Shown: in pieces, positions 44,186-53,787 of the stretch | Position numbering within the stretch: position 1 is the first letter of the stretch | Layout of the letters: each line of letters begins with the position of its first letter | Origin: Streptomyces sp. PsTaAH-137 | Lineage (GTDB): Bacteria > Actinomycetota > Actinomycetes > Streptomycetales > Streptomycetaceae | Reading direction: 5' to 3' | DNA: 64,000 nt | Assembly (NCBI RefSeq): GCF_003259365.1 | Contig: NZ_QLLY01000001.1 | Span: forward strand, 310,001 to 374,000 | Program-made: the position numbers and the translations under genes | The notes under the pieces: model-generated | Told to the model about the DNA's origin: nothing | Database searches by the model: none | Seen by the model: only the letters and a program-made list of their open reading frames with translations

Positions 44186-45084
44186 GCCGAACCTCTCGTG
44201 TGCGCCCGGACTCCACGACGGACGCCACCCTCGACAAGGCCGCCGACGAGAACTTCCCGGTGGCCCCGGCCTTCCTGCCGCGCGCCTGGCGCGACGACCT
44301 GATGGCCGTGTACGGGTACGCGCGCCTGGTCGACGACATCGGCGACGGCGACCTCGCGCCCGGCGGCGCCGACGCCCGCCGGCTCGGCGTTTCACCCGAA
44401 CGGGCGGACGACCGGCTCGCGATGCTGGACGCCCTGGAGACCGACCTGCACCGGGTCTTCGACGGGACGCCGCAGCACCCGCTGCTGGCGGCCCTGCAGC
44501 CCACCGTCCGCCGCCGCTCGCTGACCCCCGAGCCGTTCCTCGGCCTCCTCCAGGCCAACCGACAGGACCAGCTCGTCACGCGCTACGAGACCTACGACGA
44601 CCTGCTCGCCTACTGCGAGCTGTCCGCCAACCCCGTGGGCCGCCTCGTCCTCGCCATCACCGGCACCTCGACCCCCGAGCGCATCCGCCGCTCGGACGCG
44701 GTCTGCACCGGACTGCAGATCGTCGAACACCTCCAGGACGTGGCCGAGGATCTCGGCCGCGACCGCATCTATCTGCCTGCCGAGGACATGAAAAAGTTCC
44801 ACGTCCAGGAAGCGGATCTCGCCGCACCGACCGCGGGCGCATCGGTGCGCGCGCTGGTCGCTCACGAAGCGGATCGCGCCCTGCGGCTCTTGAATGAAGG
44901 CACCCCCCTGGTGGGTAGCGTCCACGGCAGGCTGAAGCTGCTGCTGGCCGGTTTCGTGGCAGGGGGGAAGGCGGCGGTCCACGCGATCGTCGCCGCGAAG
45001 TACGACGTCCTACCTGGACCACCGAAGCCCACCAAGCTCCGGCTGCTGCGCGAGGTGGGAGCGACTCTGCGAGGAGAGGGGTGA
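44182..45084 (+). CDS. hpnC: Squalene synthase-like protein HpnC
   Basis: 300 aa. A trans-prenyltransferase-fold protein of the three-enzyme (HpnCDE) route to squalene, acting on hydroxysqualene. First acidic motif YGYARLVDDIGDGD (about 49-62) and second LQIVEHLQDVAEDLGRDR (about 178-195). Both match the DDxxD-like and D..ED motifs of squalene/phytoene synthase relatives. It is coupled to hpnD (GTGA overlap, 45081-45084). Together HpnD, HpnC and HpnE replace the single eukaryotic squalene synthase. Confidence 0.92.
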   Translation: MSRTSRVRPDSTTDATLDKAADENFPVAPAFLPRAWRDDLMAVYGYARLVDDIGDGDLAPGGADARRLGVSPERADDRLAMLDALETDLHRVFDGTPQHPLLAALQPTVRRRSLTPEPFLGLLQANRQDQLVTRYETYDDLLAYCELSANPVGRLVLAITGTSTPERIRRSDAVCTGLQIVEHLQDVAEDLGRDRIYLPAEDMKKFHVQEADLAAPTAGASVRALVAHEADRALRLLNEGTPLVGSVHGRLKLLLAGFVAGGKAAVHAIVAAKYDVLPGPPKPTKLRLLREVGATLRGEG

Positions 45085-46043
45085 GCAAGGCCGTGGAGTC
45101 TGACCAGCACGTGTCGGCACCGGTGCTCGCCGCATACAGCTACTGCGAGACCGTCACCGGACACCAGGCACGCAACTTCGCCTACGGCATCAGGCTGCTG
45201 CCGACCGCGAAGCGGCGGGCCATGTCGGCGGTGTACGCGTTCTCGCGCCGCGTCGACGACATCGGGGACGGCACGCTGCCGCCCGACGTCAAGGCGGAGC
45301 GGCTCGACGAGACCCGGGCACTGCTCGCCCGGGTGCAGGCGGGCAAGGTCGAGGAGGACGACACCGACCCGGTGGCCGTCGCCCTCGCGCACGCCGCCGA
45401 CCGCTTCCCGATCCCGCTCGGCGGGCTCGACGAGCTCATCGACGGCGTCCTGATGGACCTGCGCGGCGAGACGTACGAGACCTGGGACGACCTGAAGGTG
45501 TACTGCCGGTGTGTCGCCGGCGCCATCGGACGGGTCTCCCTCGGCGTGTTCGGGACCGAGCCGGGGGCGCGCGGTGCCGAGCGTGCGCCCGAGTACGCCG
45601 ACACGCTCGGGCTCGCGCTTCAGCTGACCAACATCCTGCGGGACGTCCGCGAGGACGCCGCCGACGGGCGCACCTATCTGCCCGCCGACGACCTCGCCAA
45701 GTTCGGCTGCTCGGCCGGATTCGACTCCGCGGTCCCGCCCGCCGGATCGGACTTCGCCGGGCTCGTGCACTTCGAGGTGCGGCGCGCCCGCGCCCTGTTC
45801 GCCGAGGGCTACCAACTGCTGCCCCTGCTCGACCGGCGCTCCGGCGCCTGTGTCGCCGCCATGGCCGGCATCTACCGGCGCCTCCTCGACCGCATCGAGC
45901 GCGAGCCGGAGGCCGTGCTGCGCGGCCGCGTCTCGCTGCCCGGACACGAGAAGGCATACGTCGCCGTGCGCGGCCTGTCCGGCCTCGACGCCCGTACTGT
46001 CTCCCGCGCGTCGTCCCGTGCCGCTCTCAGGAGGCGCGTCTGA
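45081..46043 (+). CDS. hpnD: Presqualene diphosphate synthase HpnD
   Basis: 320 aa. Condenses two farnesyl diphosphates to presqualene diphosphate. First Asp motif FSRRVDDIGDGT (about 55-66) and second LQLTNILRDVREDAADGRTY (about 183-202), both complete. The N-terminus has SYCETVTGHQARNFAYGIRL, the substrate-binding helix typical of the family. The stop overlaps the next small ORF by one base, so the whole operon is translationally linked. Confidence 0.93.
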   Translation: MSKAVESDQHVSAPVLAAYSYCETVTGHQARNFAYGIRLLPTAKRRAMSAVYAFSRRVDDIGDGTLPPDVKAERLDETRALLARVQAGKVEEDDTDPVAVALAHAADRFPIPLGGLDELIDGVLMDLRGETYETWDDLKVYCRCVAGAIGRVSLGVFGTEPGARGAERAPEYADTLGLALQLTNILRDVREDAADGRTYLPADDLAKFGCSAGFDSAVPPAGSDFAGLVHFEVRRARALFAEGYQLLPLLDRRSGACVAAMAGIYRRLLDRIEREPEAVLRGRVSLPGHEKAYVAVRGLSGLDARTVSRASSRAALRRRV

Positions 46044-46222
46044 TGGGCGTGGCGGGACGCGGTGGTCAGGACCCCGCGGCGAACATGAAGCGGCGGGCAA
46101 CCCTCCGCGGCGACGCGGCGTCCCTGCATGCAACGACCGGCCGAGTCTTCGCCACATCCGTCGAATCCCGCCACACACCGGCCGTACGCACCATGAGAAG
46201 CACCGAGGGGGAGGGCGCATGA
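46043..46222 (+). CDS. Small conserved protein between hpnD and hpnE (DUF6380-like)
   Basis: 59 aa. It overlaps hpnD by one base (tgATG) and hpnE by 4 nt (ATGA), so it is tightly coupled on both sides and unlikely to be spurious. The segment MKRRATLRGDAASLHATTGR resembles what I recall of the DUF6380 small proteins of Streptomyces hopanoid clusters; this family assignment comes from memory. It is basic and Ala/Thr-rich, with no membrane segment. Function unknown; perhaps it assists the HpnCDE enzymes. Confidence 0.72.
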   Translation: MGVAGRGGQDPAANMKRRATLRGDAASLHATTGRVFATSVESRHTPAVRTMRSTEGEGA

Positions 46223-47649
46223 GCAGCCACGCAGAGGCGTCGTCCGACGCGTCGCCACAGCCCGTCGCGGTCGTCGTCGGCGGCGGGCTCGCGGGGATCA
46301 CGGCCGCGCTCGCCCTCGCCGACGGCGGCATGGACGTCACGCTCCTGGAGGGCCGCCCCCGGCTCGGCGGGCTCGCCTTCTCCTTCAAGCGCGGCGACCT
46401 GACCGTCGACAACGGCCAGCACGTGTATCTGCGCTGCTGCTCCGCCTACCGCTGGTTCCTGGACCGCATCGACGCCACGGACCTCGCACCGCTGCAGGAT
46501 CGTCTCGACGTGCCCGTTCTCGACGCGGAGCGCAATCGGCTCGGGCGGCTGCGGCGGACGGCGCTGCCCGTGCCGCTCCATCTGGCCAGGAGTCTGGCCA
46601 CGTACCCGCATCTGTCGCTGGCCGAACGCGCCAACGTCGGCCGGGCCGCGCTCGCCCTCAAAGGGCTGGATCTGACCGATCCGGCACTCGACGAGCGGGA
46701 CTTCGGCTCCTGGCTGGCCGAGCACGGTCAGTCGGAGCGGGCCGTCGAGGCGCTGTGGGACCTCGTCGGGGTCGCGACCCTGAACGCGGTGGCGGGCGAG
46801 TGCTCGCTCGCGCTGGCCGCCATGGTGTTCAAGACCGGGCTGCTGTCCGACCCCGGTGCCGCGGACATCGGCTGGGCCCGGGTGCCCCTCGGCGAACTTC
46901 ACGACACATTGGCCCGCAAGGCGCTCGACTCCGCGGGCGTGACCATCGGACTCCGTACACGCGCCACCTCCATCTCCCGTACGGAAAACGGGCGTTGGGC
47001 GGTGGAGGTTCCCGAGGGACCCGACAGTTCCGGCCAGATCCTCACCGCCGACACCGTGGTGCTCGCCGTACCGCAGCGCGAGACGTACGACCTGCTGCCG
47101 GACGGCGCGCTCGACGACCGGGAGCGGCTGCTCGGCATCGGCACCGCGCCGATCCTGAACCTGCACGTGGTGTACGACCGCAAGGTGCTCAAACGTCCCT
47201 TCTTCGCCGCGCTGGGCTCCCCGGTGCAGTGGGTCTTCGACCGCACCGAGTCGTCCGGCCTCACCGAGGTCCCCGGGACGGCCGGCGTCCAGTACCTCGC
47301 CGTCTCCCAGTCCGCCGCCCAGGACGACATCGACGAACCCGTCGCCGCGCTGCGCGAGCGCTATCTGCCGGAGCTCGAACGGTTGCTCCCGGGTGCGCGC
47401 GGCGCGCGGGTCATCGACTTCTTCGTGACCCGGGAGCGCACCGCCACCTTCGCGCCCACCCCCGGCACGGGCGCCCTCCGGCCCGCCGCGCGCACCCGCG
47501 CCCCCGGTCTCTACTTGGCCGGTGCATGGACCGCCACCGGATGGCCCGCGACGATGGAAGGCGCAGTTCGCAGCGGGGTCGGCGCCGCGGACGCGGCCCT
47601 CGCCGCACAGGGCCGCCCCCGCGGCCATCTGTTCCGGGAGGCGGCGTGA
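46219..47649 (+). CDS. hpnE: Hydroxysqualene dehydroxylase HpnE
   Basis: 476 aa. FAD-dependent amine-oxidase-fold enzyme that reduces hydroxysqualene to squalene, the last HpnCDE step. N-terminal dinucleotide motif VAVVVGGGLAGITAALALAD, then LLEGRPRLGGLAFSFKRGD; C-terminal FAD contact GLYLAGAWTATGWPATMEGA and a following GAADAALA helix. The overall length and both ends match HpnE. Overlaps the preceding small ORF by 4 nt and the next open frame by 4 nt. Confidence 0.92.
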   Translation: MSSHAEASSDASPQPVAVVVGGGLAGITAALALADGGMDVTLLEGRPRLGGLAFSFKRGDLTVDNGQHVYLRCCSAYRWFLDRIDATDLAPLQDRLDVPVLDAERNRLGRLRRTALPVPLHLARSLATYPHLSLAERANVGRAALALKGLDLTDPALDERDFGSWLAEHGQSERAVEALWDLVGVATLNAVAGECSLALAAMVFKTGLLSDPGAADIGWARVPLGELHDTLARKALDSAGVTIGLRTRATSISRTENGRWAVEVPEGPDSSGQILTADTVVLAVPQRETYDLLPDGALDDRERLLGIGTAPILNLHVVYDRKVLKRPFFAALGSPVQWVFDRTESSGLTEVPGTAGVQYLAVSQSAAQDDIDEPVAALRERYLPELERLLPGARGARVIDFFVTRERTATFAPTPGTGALRPAARTRAPGLYLAGAWTATGWPATMEGAVRSGVGAADAALAAQGRPRGHLFREAA

Positions 47650-47729
47650 GCCTCGAACTTCCCTCGGTAGAAACACCCACGACGGACCGACCGTCACCAA
47701 CGGCTGGAACGCCACATCAAGGAGAGACT

Positions 47730-48797
47730 GTGCCACCTGTGCCCTCGGCCGAAGAGGCTGCCGACGCGGTGGACGTGACCGCGCTTCTCGAGCGCGGCCG
47801 AACCCTGGCCACGCCAGTGCTGAAGGAGGCCGTGGACCGGCTCGCGCCGCCCATGGACACCGTCGCCGCCTACCACTTCGGCTGGATCGACGCCGCGGGC
47901 AACCCCGCCGACGGCGACGGCGGCAAGGCCGTGCGCCCCGCGCTCGCCGTGCTCTCCGCGCAGGCCGCGGGCGCCGCCCCCGAGGTGGGCGTCCCCGGTG
48001 CCGTCGCGGTCGAGCTGGTCCACAACTTCTCGCTGCTGCACGACGACCTGATGGACGGCGACGAGCAGCGCCGCCACCGCGACACCGTGTGGAAGGTGCA
48101 CGGCCCCGCCCAGGCGATCCTCGTCGGCGACGCGCTGTTCGCCCTCGCCAACGAGGTGCTCCTGGAGATCGCCTCGGTGGACGCCGGACGCGCCACCCGC
48201 CGCCTCACCACCGCCAGCCGCGCCCTGATCGACGGACAGGCGCAGGACATCTCCTACGAGCACCGTGAGCGGGTCAGCGTCGAGGAGTGCCTGGAGATGG
48301 AGGGCAACAAGACGGGCGCCCTGCTCGCCTGCGCCTCCTCCATCGGCGCGGTCCTCGGCGGCGCCGACGACGTCACCGCCGACGCCCTGGAGAAGTACGG
48401 CTACCACCTGGGCCTGGCCTTCCAGGCCGTCGACGACCTGCTCGGCATCTGGGGCGACCCCGAGTCGACGGGCAAGCAGACCTGGAGCGACCTGCGCCAG
48501 CGCAAGAAGTCGCTGCCGGTCGTCGCCGCGCTCGCCGCGGGCGGCGCGGCCTCCGAGCGGCTGGGAGAACTCCTCGCCGCCGACGCCAAGAACAACGACT
48601 TCGACAACTTCTCCGAGGCGGAGTTCGCCGCCCGCGCCGCCCTCATCGAAGAGGCAGGCGGCCGGCAGTGGACCGCCGACGAGGCCCGGCGCCAGCACGA
48701 GATCGCCCTCGAAGCCCTGGACACCGTCCAGATGCCCGCCACGGTGCGCGCCCAGTTCGCGGCGCTCGCCGACTTCGTCGTCGTACGAAAGAGATGA
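47730..48797 (+). CDS. Polyprenyl (farnesyl/geranylgeranyl) diphosphate synthase
   Basis: 355 aa from GTG 47730, which has a perfect aaggag 5 nt upstream; GTG 47646 overlapping the hpnE stop would add 28 low-complexity residues. First Asp-rich motif HDDLMDGDEQRR (DDxxD) and second FQAVDDLLGIWGD, where the usual DDxxD is DDLLG. KxRP-type binding is seen in GGKAVRPALAVLSA. It makes the C15 precursor for HpnD (or longer chains). Position between hpnE and shc supports farnesyl diphosphate production, but chain length cannot be read with certainty. Confidence 0.9.
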   Translation: MPPVPSAEEAADAVDVTALLERGRTLATPVLKEAVDRLAPPMDTVAAYHFGWIDAAGNPADGDGGKAVRPALAVLSAQAAGAAPEVGVPGAVAVELVHNFSLLHDDLMDGDEQRRHRDTVWKVHGPAQAILVGDALFALANEVLLEIASVDAGRATRRLTTASRALIDGQAQDISYEHRERVSVEECLEMEGNKTGALLACASSIGAVLGGADDVTADALEKYGYHLGLAFQAVDDLLGIWGDPESTGKQTWSDLRQRKKSLPVVAALAAGGAASERLGELLAADAKNNDFDNFSEAEFAARAALIEEAGGRQWTADEARRQHEIALEALDTVQMPATVRAQFAALADFVVVRKR

Positions 48798-48900
48798 TCA
48801 CTATCGGCCGCATATGACTCGCAGTCGCCGGCCGGTGTCCCGCCAGGGCATCGGCCGACGGTTACCCAGCAGAGATGAGCCACTGCACGAAGGGATAGCC

Positions 48901-50886
48901 ATGACAGCGACGACCGACGGAAGCACCGGAGCGGCAGCTCCCGCAGCGTCCTCGGCCACCACTGCCCCCACGTCCGACACGACCCCCGAGGCGGCCGGGA
49001 CACACCACGCCGCCACCCGAGCCATACAGCGCGCCACGGACTTCCTGCTCGCCCGGCAGGACGCCCAGGGGTGGTGGAAGGGTGACCTCGACACCAACGT
49101 GACGATGGACGCCGAGGACCTGCTCCTGAGGCAGTTCCTCGGCATCCGCGACCAGGCCACCACCGACGCCGCCGCGCTCTTCATCCGCGGCGAGCAGCGG
49201 GACGACGGCACCTGGGCGACCTTCTACGGCGGACCCGGCGAACTCTCCACCACCATCGAGGCCTACGTCGCGCTGCGCCTCGCCGGAGACGAACCGGACG
49301 CCCCGCACATGGCGAAGGCCTCCGCCTGGGTCCGCGAGCGCGGCGGCATCGCGTCGAGCCGCGTCTTCACCCGGATCTGGCTGGCCCTCTTCGGCTGGTG
49401 GAAGTGGGACGACCTCCCCGAACTCCCGCCGGAGCTCCTCTACTTCCCGAAGTGGATGCCCCTCAACATCTACGACTTCGGGTGCTGGGCACGGCAGACC
49501 ATCGTGCCCCTCACCGTCGTGTCCGCGAAGCGTCCGGTGCGGCCCGCGCCGTTCGCGCTGGACGAGCTGCACACCGACGCCCGCGACCCGAACCCGGCCA
49601 AGCCGCTCGCCCCGCTGGCGAGTTGGGACGGCGCCTTCCAGCGGCTCGACAAGATCATGCACGGCTACCACAAGGTGGCCCTCAAGAAGCTGCGCAAGTC
49701 CGCCATGAACTCGGCGGCCCGCTGGATCATCGAGCGCCAGGAGAACGACGGCTGCTGGGGCGGCATCCAGCCGCCCGCGGTCTACTCCGTCATCGCCCTG
49801 CACCTGCTCGGTTACGACCTCGACCACCCGGTCCTGAAGGCCGGTCTCGCCTCCCTCGACCGGTTCGCGGTGTGGCGCGAGGACGGCGCCCGCATGATCG
49901 AGGCCTGCCAGTCTCCCGTCTGGGACACCTGCCTGGCCACCATCGCGCTCGCCGACGCCGGACTGCCCGGCGACCACCCGGCGCTCGTCAAGGCCGCCAC
50001 CTGGATGCTCGACGAGCAGATCGACCGGCCCGGCGACTGGTCGGTGCGCAAGCCGGCCCTCGAACCCGGGGGCTGGGCCTTCGAGTTCCACAACGACAAC
50101 TACCCCGACATCGACGACACCGCGGAGGTCGTGCTCGCGCTGCGCCGCGTGACGCACCCCGACACCGCGCGCATCGAGCAGGCCATCGAGCGCGGCGTGC
50201 GCTGGAACCTCGGGATGCAGTCGAAGAACGGGGCGTGGGGCGCCTTCGACGTCGACAACACCAGCCCGTTCCCCAACCGGCTGCCGTTCTGCGACTTCGG
50301 CGAGGTCATCGATCCGCCGTCCGCCGACGTCACCGGGCACGTCGTCGAGATGCTCGCCGTCGAGGGACGCTCGCACGACCCGAGTACCCGTCGCGGCATC
50401 GAGTGGCTCCTCGCCGAACAGGAGGACAACGGCGCCTGGTTCGGCCGCTGGGGCGTCAACTACGTCTACGGCACCGGGTCGGTGCTGCCCGCGCTGACCG
50501 CCGCCGGGATGCCCGCCGCGCACCCCGCGATCCGCCGCGCCGTCGACTGGCTGGAGTCGGTCCAGAACGAGGACGGCGGCTGGGGCGAGGACCTGCGCTC
50601 GTACCGCTACGAGGACTGGAAGGGACACGGCCTCTCCACCGCCTCGCAGACCGCCTGGGCGCTGATGGCGCTGCTGTCGGCCGGCGAGCGGGACTCCAAG
50701 GCCGTCGAGCGGGGGATCACTTTCCTCGCCGAGACCCAGACCGAGGACGGCACCTGGGACGAGCCGTACTTCACCGGGACCGGCTTCCCCTGGGACTTCT
50801 CGATCAACTACCACCTGTACCGGCAGGTCTTCCCGCTGACCGCGCTCGGCCGGTATGTCCACGGCGAGCCGTTCAAGGACGCCTGA
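48901..50886 (+). CDS. shc: Squalene-hopene cyclase
   Basis: 661 aa, usual length. Cyclises squalene to hopene. Catalytic DxDD is D403-I-D405-D406 in YPDIDDTAEV. Seven QW repeats are visible (QDAQGWW, QRDDGTW, QENDGCW, QSKNGAW, QEDNGAW, QNEDGGW, QTEDGTW), the hallmark of the double alpha-barrel. The N-terminal ~35 residues are a Ser/Thr/Ala-rich tail absent from most cyclases. ATG 48901 has gaaggga 6 nt upstream. A monotopic membrane enzyme. Confidence 0.96.
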   Translation: MTATTDGSTGAAAPAASSATTAPTSDTTPEAAGTHHAATRAIQRATDFLLARQDAQGWWKGDLDTNVTMDAEDLLLRQFLGIRDQATTDAAALFIRGEQRDDGTWATFYGGPGELSTTIEAYVALRLAGDEPDAPHMAKASAWVRERGGIASSRVFTRIWLALFGWWKWDDLPELPPELLYFPKWMPLNIYDFGCWARQTIVPLTVVSAKRPVRPAPFALDELHTDARDPNPAKPLAPLASWDGAFQRLDKIMHGYHKVALKKLRKSAMNSAARWIIERQENDGCWGGIQPPAVYSVIALHLLGYDLDHPVLKAGLASLDRFAVWREDGARMIEACQSPVWDTCLATIALADAGLPGDHPALVKAATWMLDEQIDRPGDWSVRKPALEPGGWAFEFHNDNYPDIDDTAEVVLALRRVTHPDTARIEQAIERGVRWNLGMQSKNGAWGAFDVDNTSPFPNRLPFCDFGEVIDPPSADVTGHVVEMLAVEGRSHDPSTRRGIEWLLAEQEDNGAWFGRWGVNYVYGTGSVLPALTAAGMPAAHPAIRRAVDWLESVQNEDGGWGEDLRSYRYEDWKGHGLSTASQTAWALMALLSAGERDSKAVERGITFLAETQTEDGTWDEPYFTGTGFPWDFSINYHLYRQVFPLTALGRYVHGEPFKDA

Positions 50887-51545
50887 TGGGCGGCGATCCG
50901 GTGGCCGTGCGTCCACCGGAGACGGCCGCGCTGCTCGTCGCCTGCGCGCTGGGCATCGAGCACGTCGCCCTGCGCACCGGCAGCCGGGCCGGGGCGAGCG
51001 CTCCCGTGACCGTGCTGCGTACGGGCATGGGGCCGAACGCCGCCGAGCGCGCGACGGCGCGCGCCCTCGGCGACGCGGCGCTGCGCGAGGCCGCGGTGAT
51101 CGCCACCGGGTTCTGCGCCGGGCTCGCGCCCGGCATGCACCCCGGTGACCTCGTCGTGGCCCAGGAGACCCGCGACACGCACGGCAGCACCCCGTGCGTG
51201 AACACGGAGCTGCTGGTCAAGGAGCTGGTGAGGACCGTGCCCGGACGCACCGTGCACACCGGTCCGCTCACTGGTTCCGACCACGTCGTCCGCGGTCACG
51301 AGCGCGGCGACCTGCTGGCCACCGGCGCGATCGCCGTCGACATGGAGTCGGCGGCCACCCTGCGCACGGCGGTCGAGGCCGGGGAGCGTCCGGTTGCGGC
51401 CGTCCGGGTGGTCGTCGACGCCCCGGAACACGAACTCGTCAGGATCGGCACGGTCCGCGGTGGACTATCTGCTTTCCGCGTCCTTCGTGCCGTCCTTCCC
51501 GCTTTTTTCGAATGGCACCGTTCTTTGCTGCTCCCTCGGAGGTGA
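50886..51545 (+). CDS. hpnG: Adenosylhopane nucleosidase/phosphorylase HpnG
   Basis: 219 aa; its ATG overlaps the shc stop by one base. A nucleoside-phosphorylase-fold protein: GMGPNAAERATARALG, ATGFCAGLAPGMHPGDLV and the purine-site GAIAVDMESAATL. In hopanoid synthesis it removes adenine from adenosylhopane to give ribosylhopane. Position directly before hpnH supports this over general purine salvage. The C-terminus is hydrophobic. Confidence 0.9.
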   Translation: MGGDPVAVRPPETAALLVACALGIEHVALRTGSRAGASAPVTVLRTGMGPNAAERATARALGDAALREAAVIATGFCAGLAPGMHPGDLVVAQETRDTHGSTPCVNTELLVKELVRTVPGRTVHTGPLTGSDHVVRGHERGDLLATGAIAVDMESAATLRTAVEAGERPVAAVRVVVDAPEHELVRIGTVRGGLSAFRVLRAVLPAFFEWHRSLLLPRR

Positions 51546-51551
51546 GCCCAG

Positions 51552-52574
51552 ATGGCCATGCCACTGCGACAGTCCATCAAGGTTGCGACGTATCTCGCTG
51601 AACAGAAGATCCGCAAGCGGGACAAGTTCCCGCTCATTGTCGAACTGGAACCGCTGTACGCCTGCAACCTGAAATGCGAGGGCTGCGGCAAGATCCAGCA
51701 CCCGGCGGGCGTGCTCAAGCAGCGCATGCCCGTCGCGCAGGCCGTCGGCGCCGTGCTCGAATCGGGCGCGCCGATGGTGTCCATCGCCGGCGGCGAGCCG
51801 CTGATGCACCCTCAGATCGACGAGATCGTGCGGCAATTGGTGGCCCGGAAGAAGTACGTCTTCCTGTGCACCAACGCGCTGCTGATGCGCAAGAAGATGG
51901 ACAAGTTCAAGCCGTCGCCGTTCTTCGCCTTCACGGTGCACATCGACGGGATGCGCGAGCGTCACGACGAGTCCGTCGCCAAGGAAGGCGTCTTCGACGA
52001 GGCGGTCGAGGCGATCAAGGAGGCCAAGCGGCGCGGCTTCCGGGTCACCACGAACTCGACCTTCTTCAACACCGACACCCCGCAGAACATCATCGAGGTG
52101 CTGAACTACCTCAACGACGACCTCAAGGTCGACGAGATGATGATCTCGCCCGCCTACGCCTACGAGAAGGCGCCCGACCAGGAGCACTTCCTCGGCGTCA
52201 CCCAGACGCGGGAGCTGTTCAAGAAGGCGTTCTCCGGCGGCAACCGGCGGCGCTGGCGGCTCAACCACTCGCCGCTCTTCCTGGACTTCCTGGAGGGCAA
52301 GGTCGACTTCCCGTGCACGGCGTGGGCGATCCCGAACTACTCGCTCTTCGGCTGGCAGAAGCCCTGCTACCTGATGAGCGACGGGTACGTGCCGTCGTAC
52401 CGGCAGCTGATCGAGGACACCGACTGGGAGGCGTACGGGCGCGGCAAGGACCCGCGCTGCGCCAACTGCATGGCGCACTGCGGCTACGAGCCGACGGCCG
52501 TGCTCGCCACGATGGGGTCGCTGAAGGAGTCCATCCGCGCCATGTCCGAGACCGTCGCCGGGAATCGTGGGTGA
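51552..52574 (+). CDS. hpnH: Adenosylhopane synthase HpnH (radical SAM)
   Basis: 340 aa. Radical SAM enzyme that joins adenosine to the hopene side chain, the first step of hopanoid extension. Cluster ligands C38, C42 and C45 lie in [18 protein letters not shown] contacts follow in [13 protein letters not shown]-terminal cysteine set ([13 protein letters not shown]) is typical of HpnH. A strong ribosome site (ggaggtga) precedes the ATG. One of the most conserved genes of the cluster. Confidence 0.95.
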   Translation: MAMPLRQSIKVATYLAEQKIRKRDKFPLIVELEPLYACNLKCEGCGKIQHPAGVLKQRMPVAQAVGAVLESGAPMVSIAGGEPLMHPQIDEIVRQLVARKKYVFLCTNALLMRKKMDKFKPSPFFAFTVHIDGMRERHDESVAKEGVFDEAVEAIKEAKRRGFRVTTNSTFFNTDTPQNIIEVLNYLNDDLKVDEMMISPAYAYEKAPDQEHFLGVTQTRELFKKAFSGGNRRRWRLNHSPLFLDFLEGKVDFPCTAWAIPNYSLFGWQKPCYLMSDGYVPSYRQLIEDTDWEAYGRGKDPRCANCMAHCGYEPTAVLATMGSLKESIRAMSETVAGNRG

Positions 52575-52581
52575 GCGTGGC

Positions 52582-53748
52582 ATGAACGCCGGAGAGCCCG
52601 TCTCACTGGGCCTCCCCGAGGTACCGGTCCGACCGATCGCCGAGCGGCGCGCCAGCCGCCGGATCATGGTCGGACCGGTGGCGGTGGGAGGCGGCGCACC
52701 GGTGTCCGTGCAGTCGATGACGACGACACGGACCTCGGACATCGGGGCCACGCTGCAGCAGATCGCCGAACTGACCGCGTCCGGCTGTCAGATCGTGCGC
52801 GTGGCGTGCCCCACGCAGGACGACGCGGACGCGCTCGCGACCATCGCGCGCAAGTCGCAGATCCCTGTCATCGCGGACATCCACTTCCAGCCCAAGTACG
52901 TGTTCGCCGCCATCGACGCCGGATGCGCGGCGGTGCGGGTGAACCCGGGCAACATCAAGAAGTTCGACGACCAGGTCAAGCAGATCGCGAAGGCCGCCTC
53001 CGACGCCGGTACGCCGATCAGGATCGGGGTCAACGCCGGTTCGCTCGACCGCCGGCTCCTGGAGAAGTACGGGAAGGCCACCCCGGAGGCCCTCGTGGAG
53101 TCGGCGCTGTGGGAGGCGTCGCTCTTCGAGGAGCACGGGTTCCGCGACCTCAAGATCTCCGTCAAGCACAACGACCCCGTGGTGATGGTCAACGCCTACC
53201 GGCAGCTCGCCGCCGCCTGCGACTATCCGCTGCACCTCGGGGTGACGGAGGCGGGCCCCGCTTTCCAGGGCACGGTCAAGTCGGCCGTCGCCTTCGGCGC
53301 GCTGCTCTCCGAGGGCATCGGCGACACCATCCGGGTGTCGCTGTCCGCGCCGCCCGCCGAGGAGTGCAAGGTCGGCATCCAGATCCTGGAGTCGCTGGGG
53401 CTGCGGCAGCGGCGCCTGGAGATCGTCTCCTGCCCGTCCTGCGGGCGGGCCCAGGTGGACGTCTACAAGCTGGCCGACGAGGTGACCGCCGGGCTCGACG
53501 GCATGGAGGTGCCGCTGCGGGTGGCCGTCATGGGGTGTGTCGTGAACGGCCCGGGTGAGGCCCGTGAGGCCGACCTCGGTGTCGCGTCCGGCAACGGCAA
53601 GGGGCAGATCTTCGTCAAGGGCGAGGTCATCAAGACCGTGCCCGAGTCGAAGATCGTGGAGACGCTCATCGAGGAGGCGATGAAGATCGCCGAACAGATG
53701 GAGAAGGACGGCGCCGCGTCGGGTGCGCCTGACGTCACCGTGAGCTGA
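52582..53748 (+). CDS. ispG: 4-hydroxy-3-methylbut-2-enyl diphosphate synthase
   Basis: 388 aa from the ATG at 52582 (ggtga at 52571-52575, 6 nt before it; overlaps the 3' end of hpnH region by nothing; GTG 52567 is open too). DXP-pathway iron-sulfur enzyme. Text [20 protein letters not shown] is the IspG signature. The [4Fe-4S] Cys are in [10 protein letters not shown] and [12 protein letters not shown]. Streptomycetes usually carry a second ispG with general isoprenoid genes; this copy appears to be dedicated to hopanoids. Confidence 0.95.
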   Translation: MNAGEPVSLGLPEVPVRPIAERRASRRIMVGPVAVGGGAPVSVQSMTTTRTSDIGATLQQIAELTASGCQIVRVACPTQDDADALATIARKSQIPVIADIHFQPKYVFAAIDAGCAAVRVNPGNIKKFDDQVKQIAKAASDAGTPIRIGVNAGSLDRRLLEKYGKATPEALVESALWEASLFEEHGFRDLKISVKHNDPVVMVNAYRQLAAACDYPLHLGVTEAGPAFQGTVKSAVAFGALLSEGIGDTIRVSLSAPPAEECKVGIQILESLGLRQRRLEIVSCPSCGRAQVDVYKLADEVTAGLDGMEVPLRVAVMGCVVNGPGEAREADLGVASGNGKGQIFVKGEVIKTVPESKIVETLIEEAMKIAEQMEKDGAASGAPDVTVS

Positions 53749-53787
53749 GTGCCGGTTTGTGAGTTCGACCACGAAGGGGGCTCGAGC

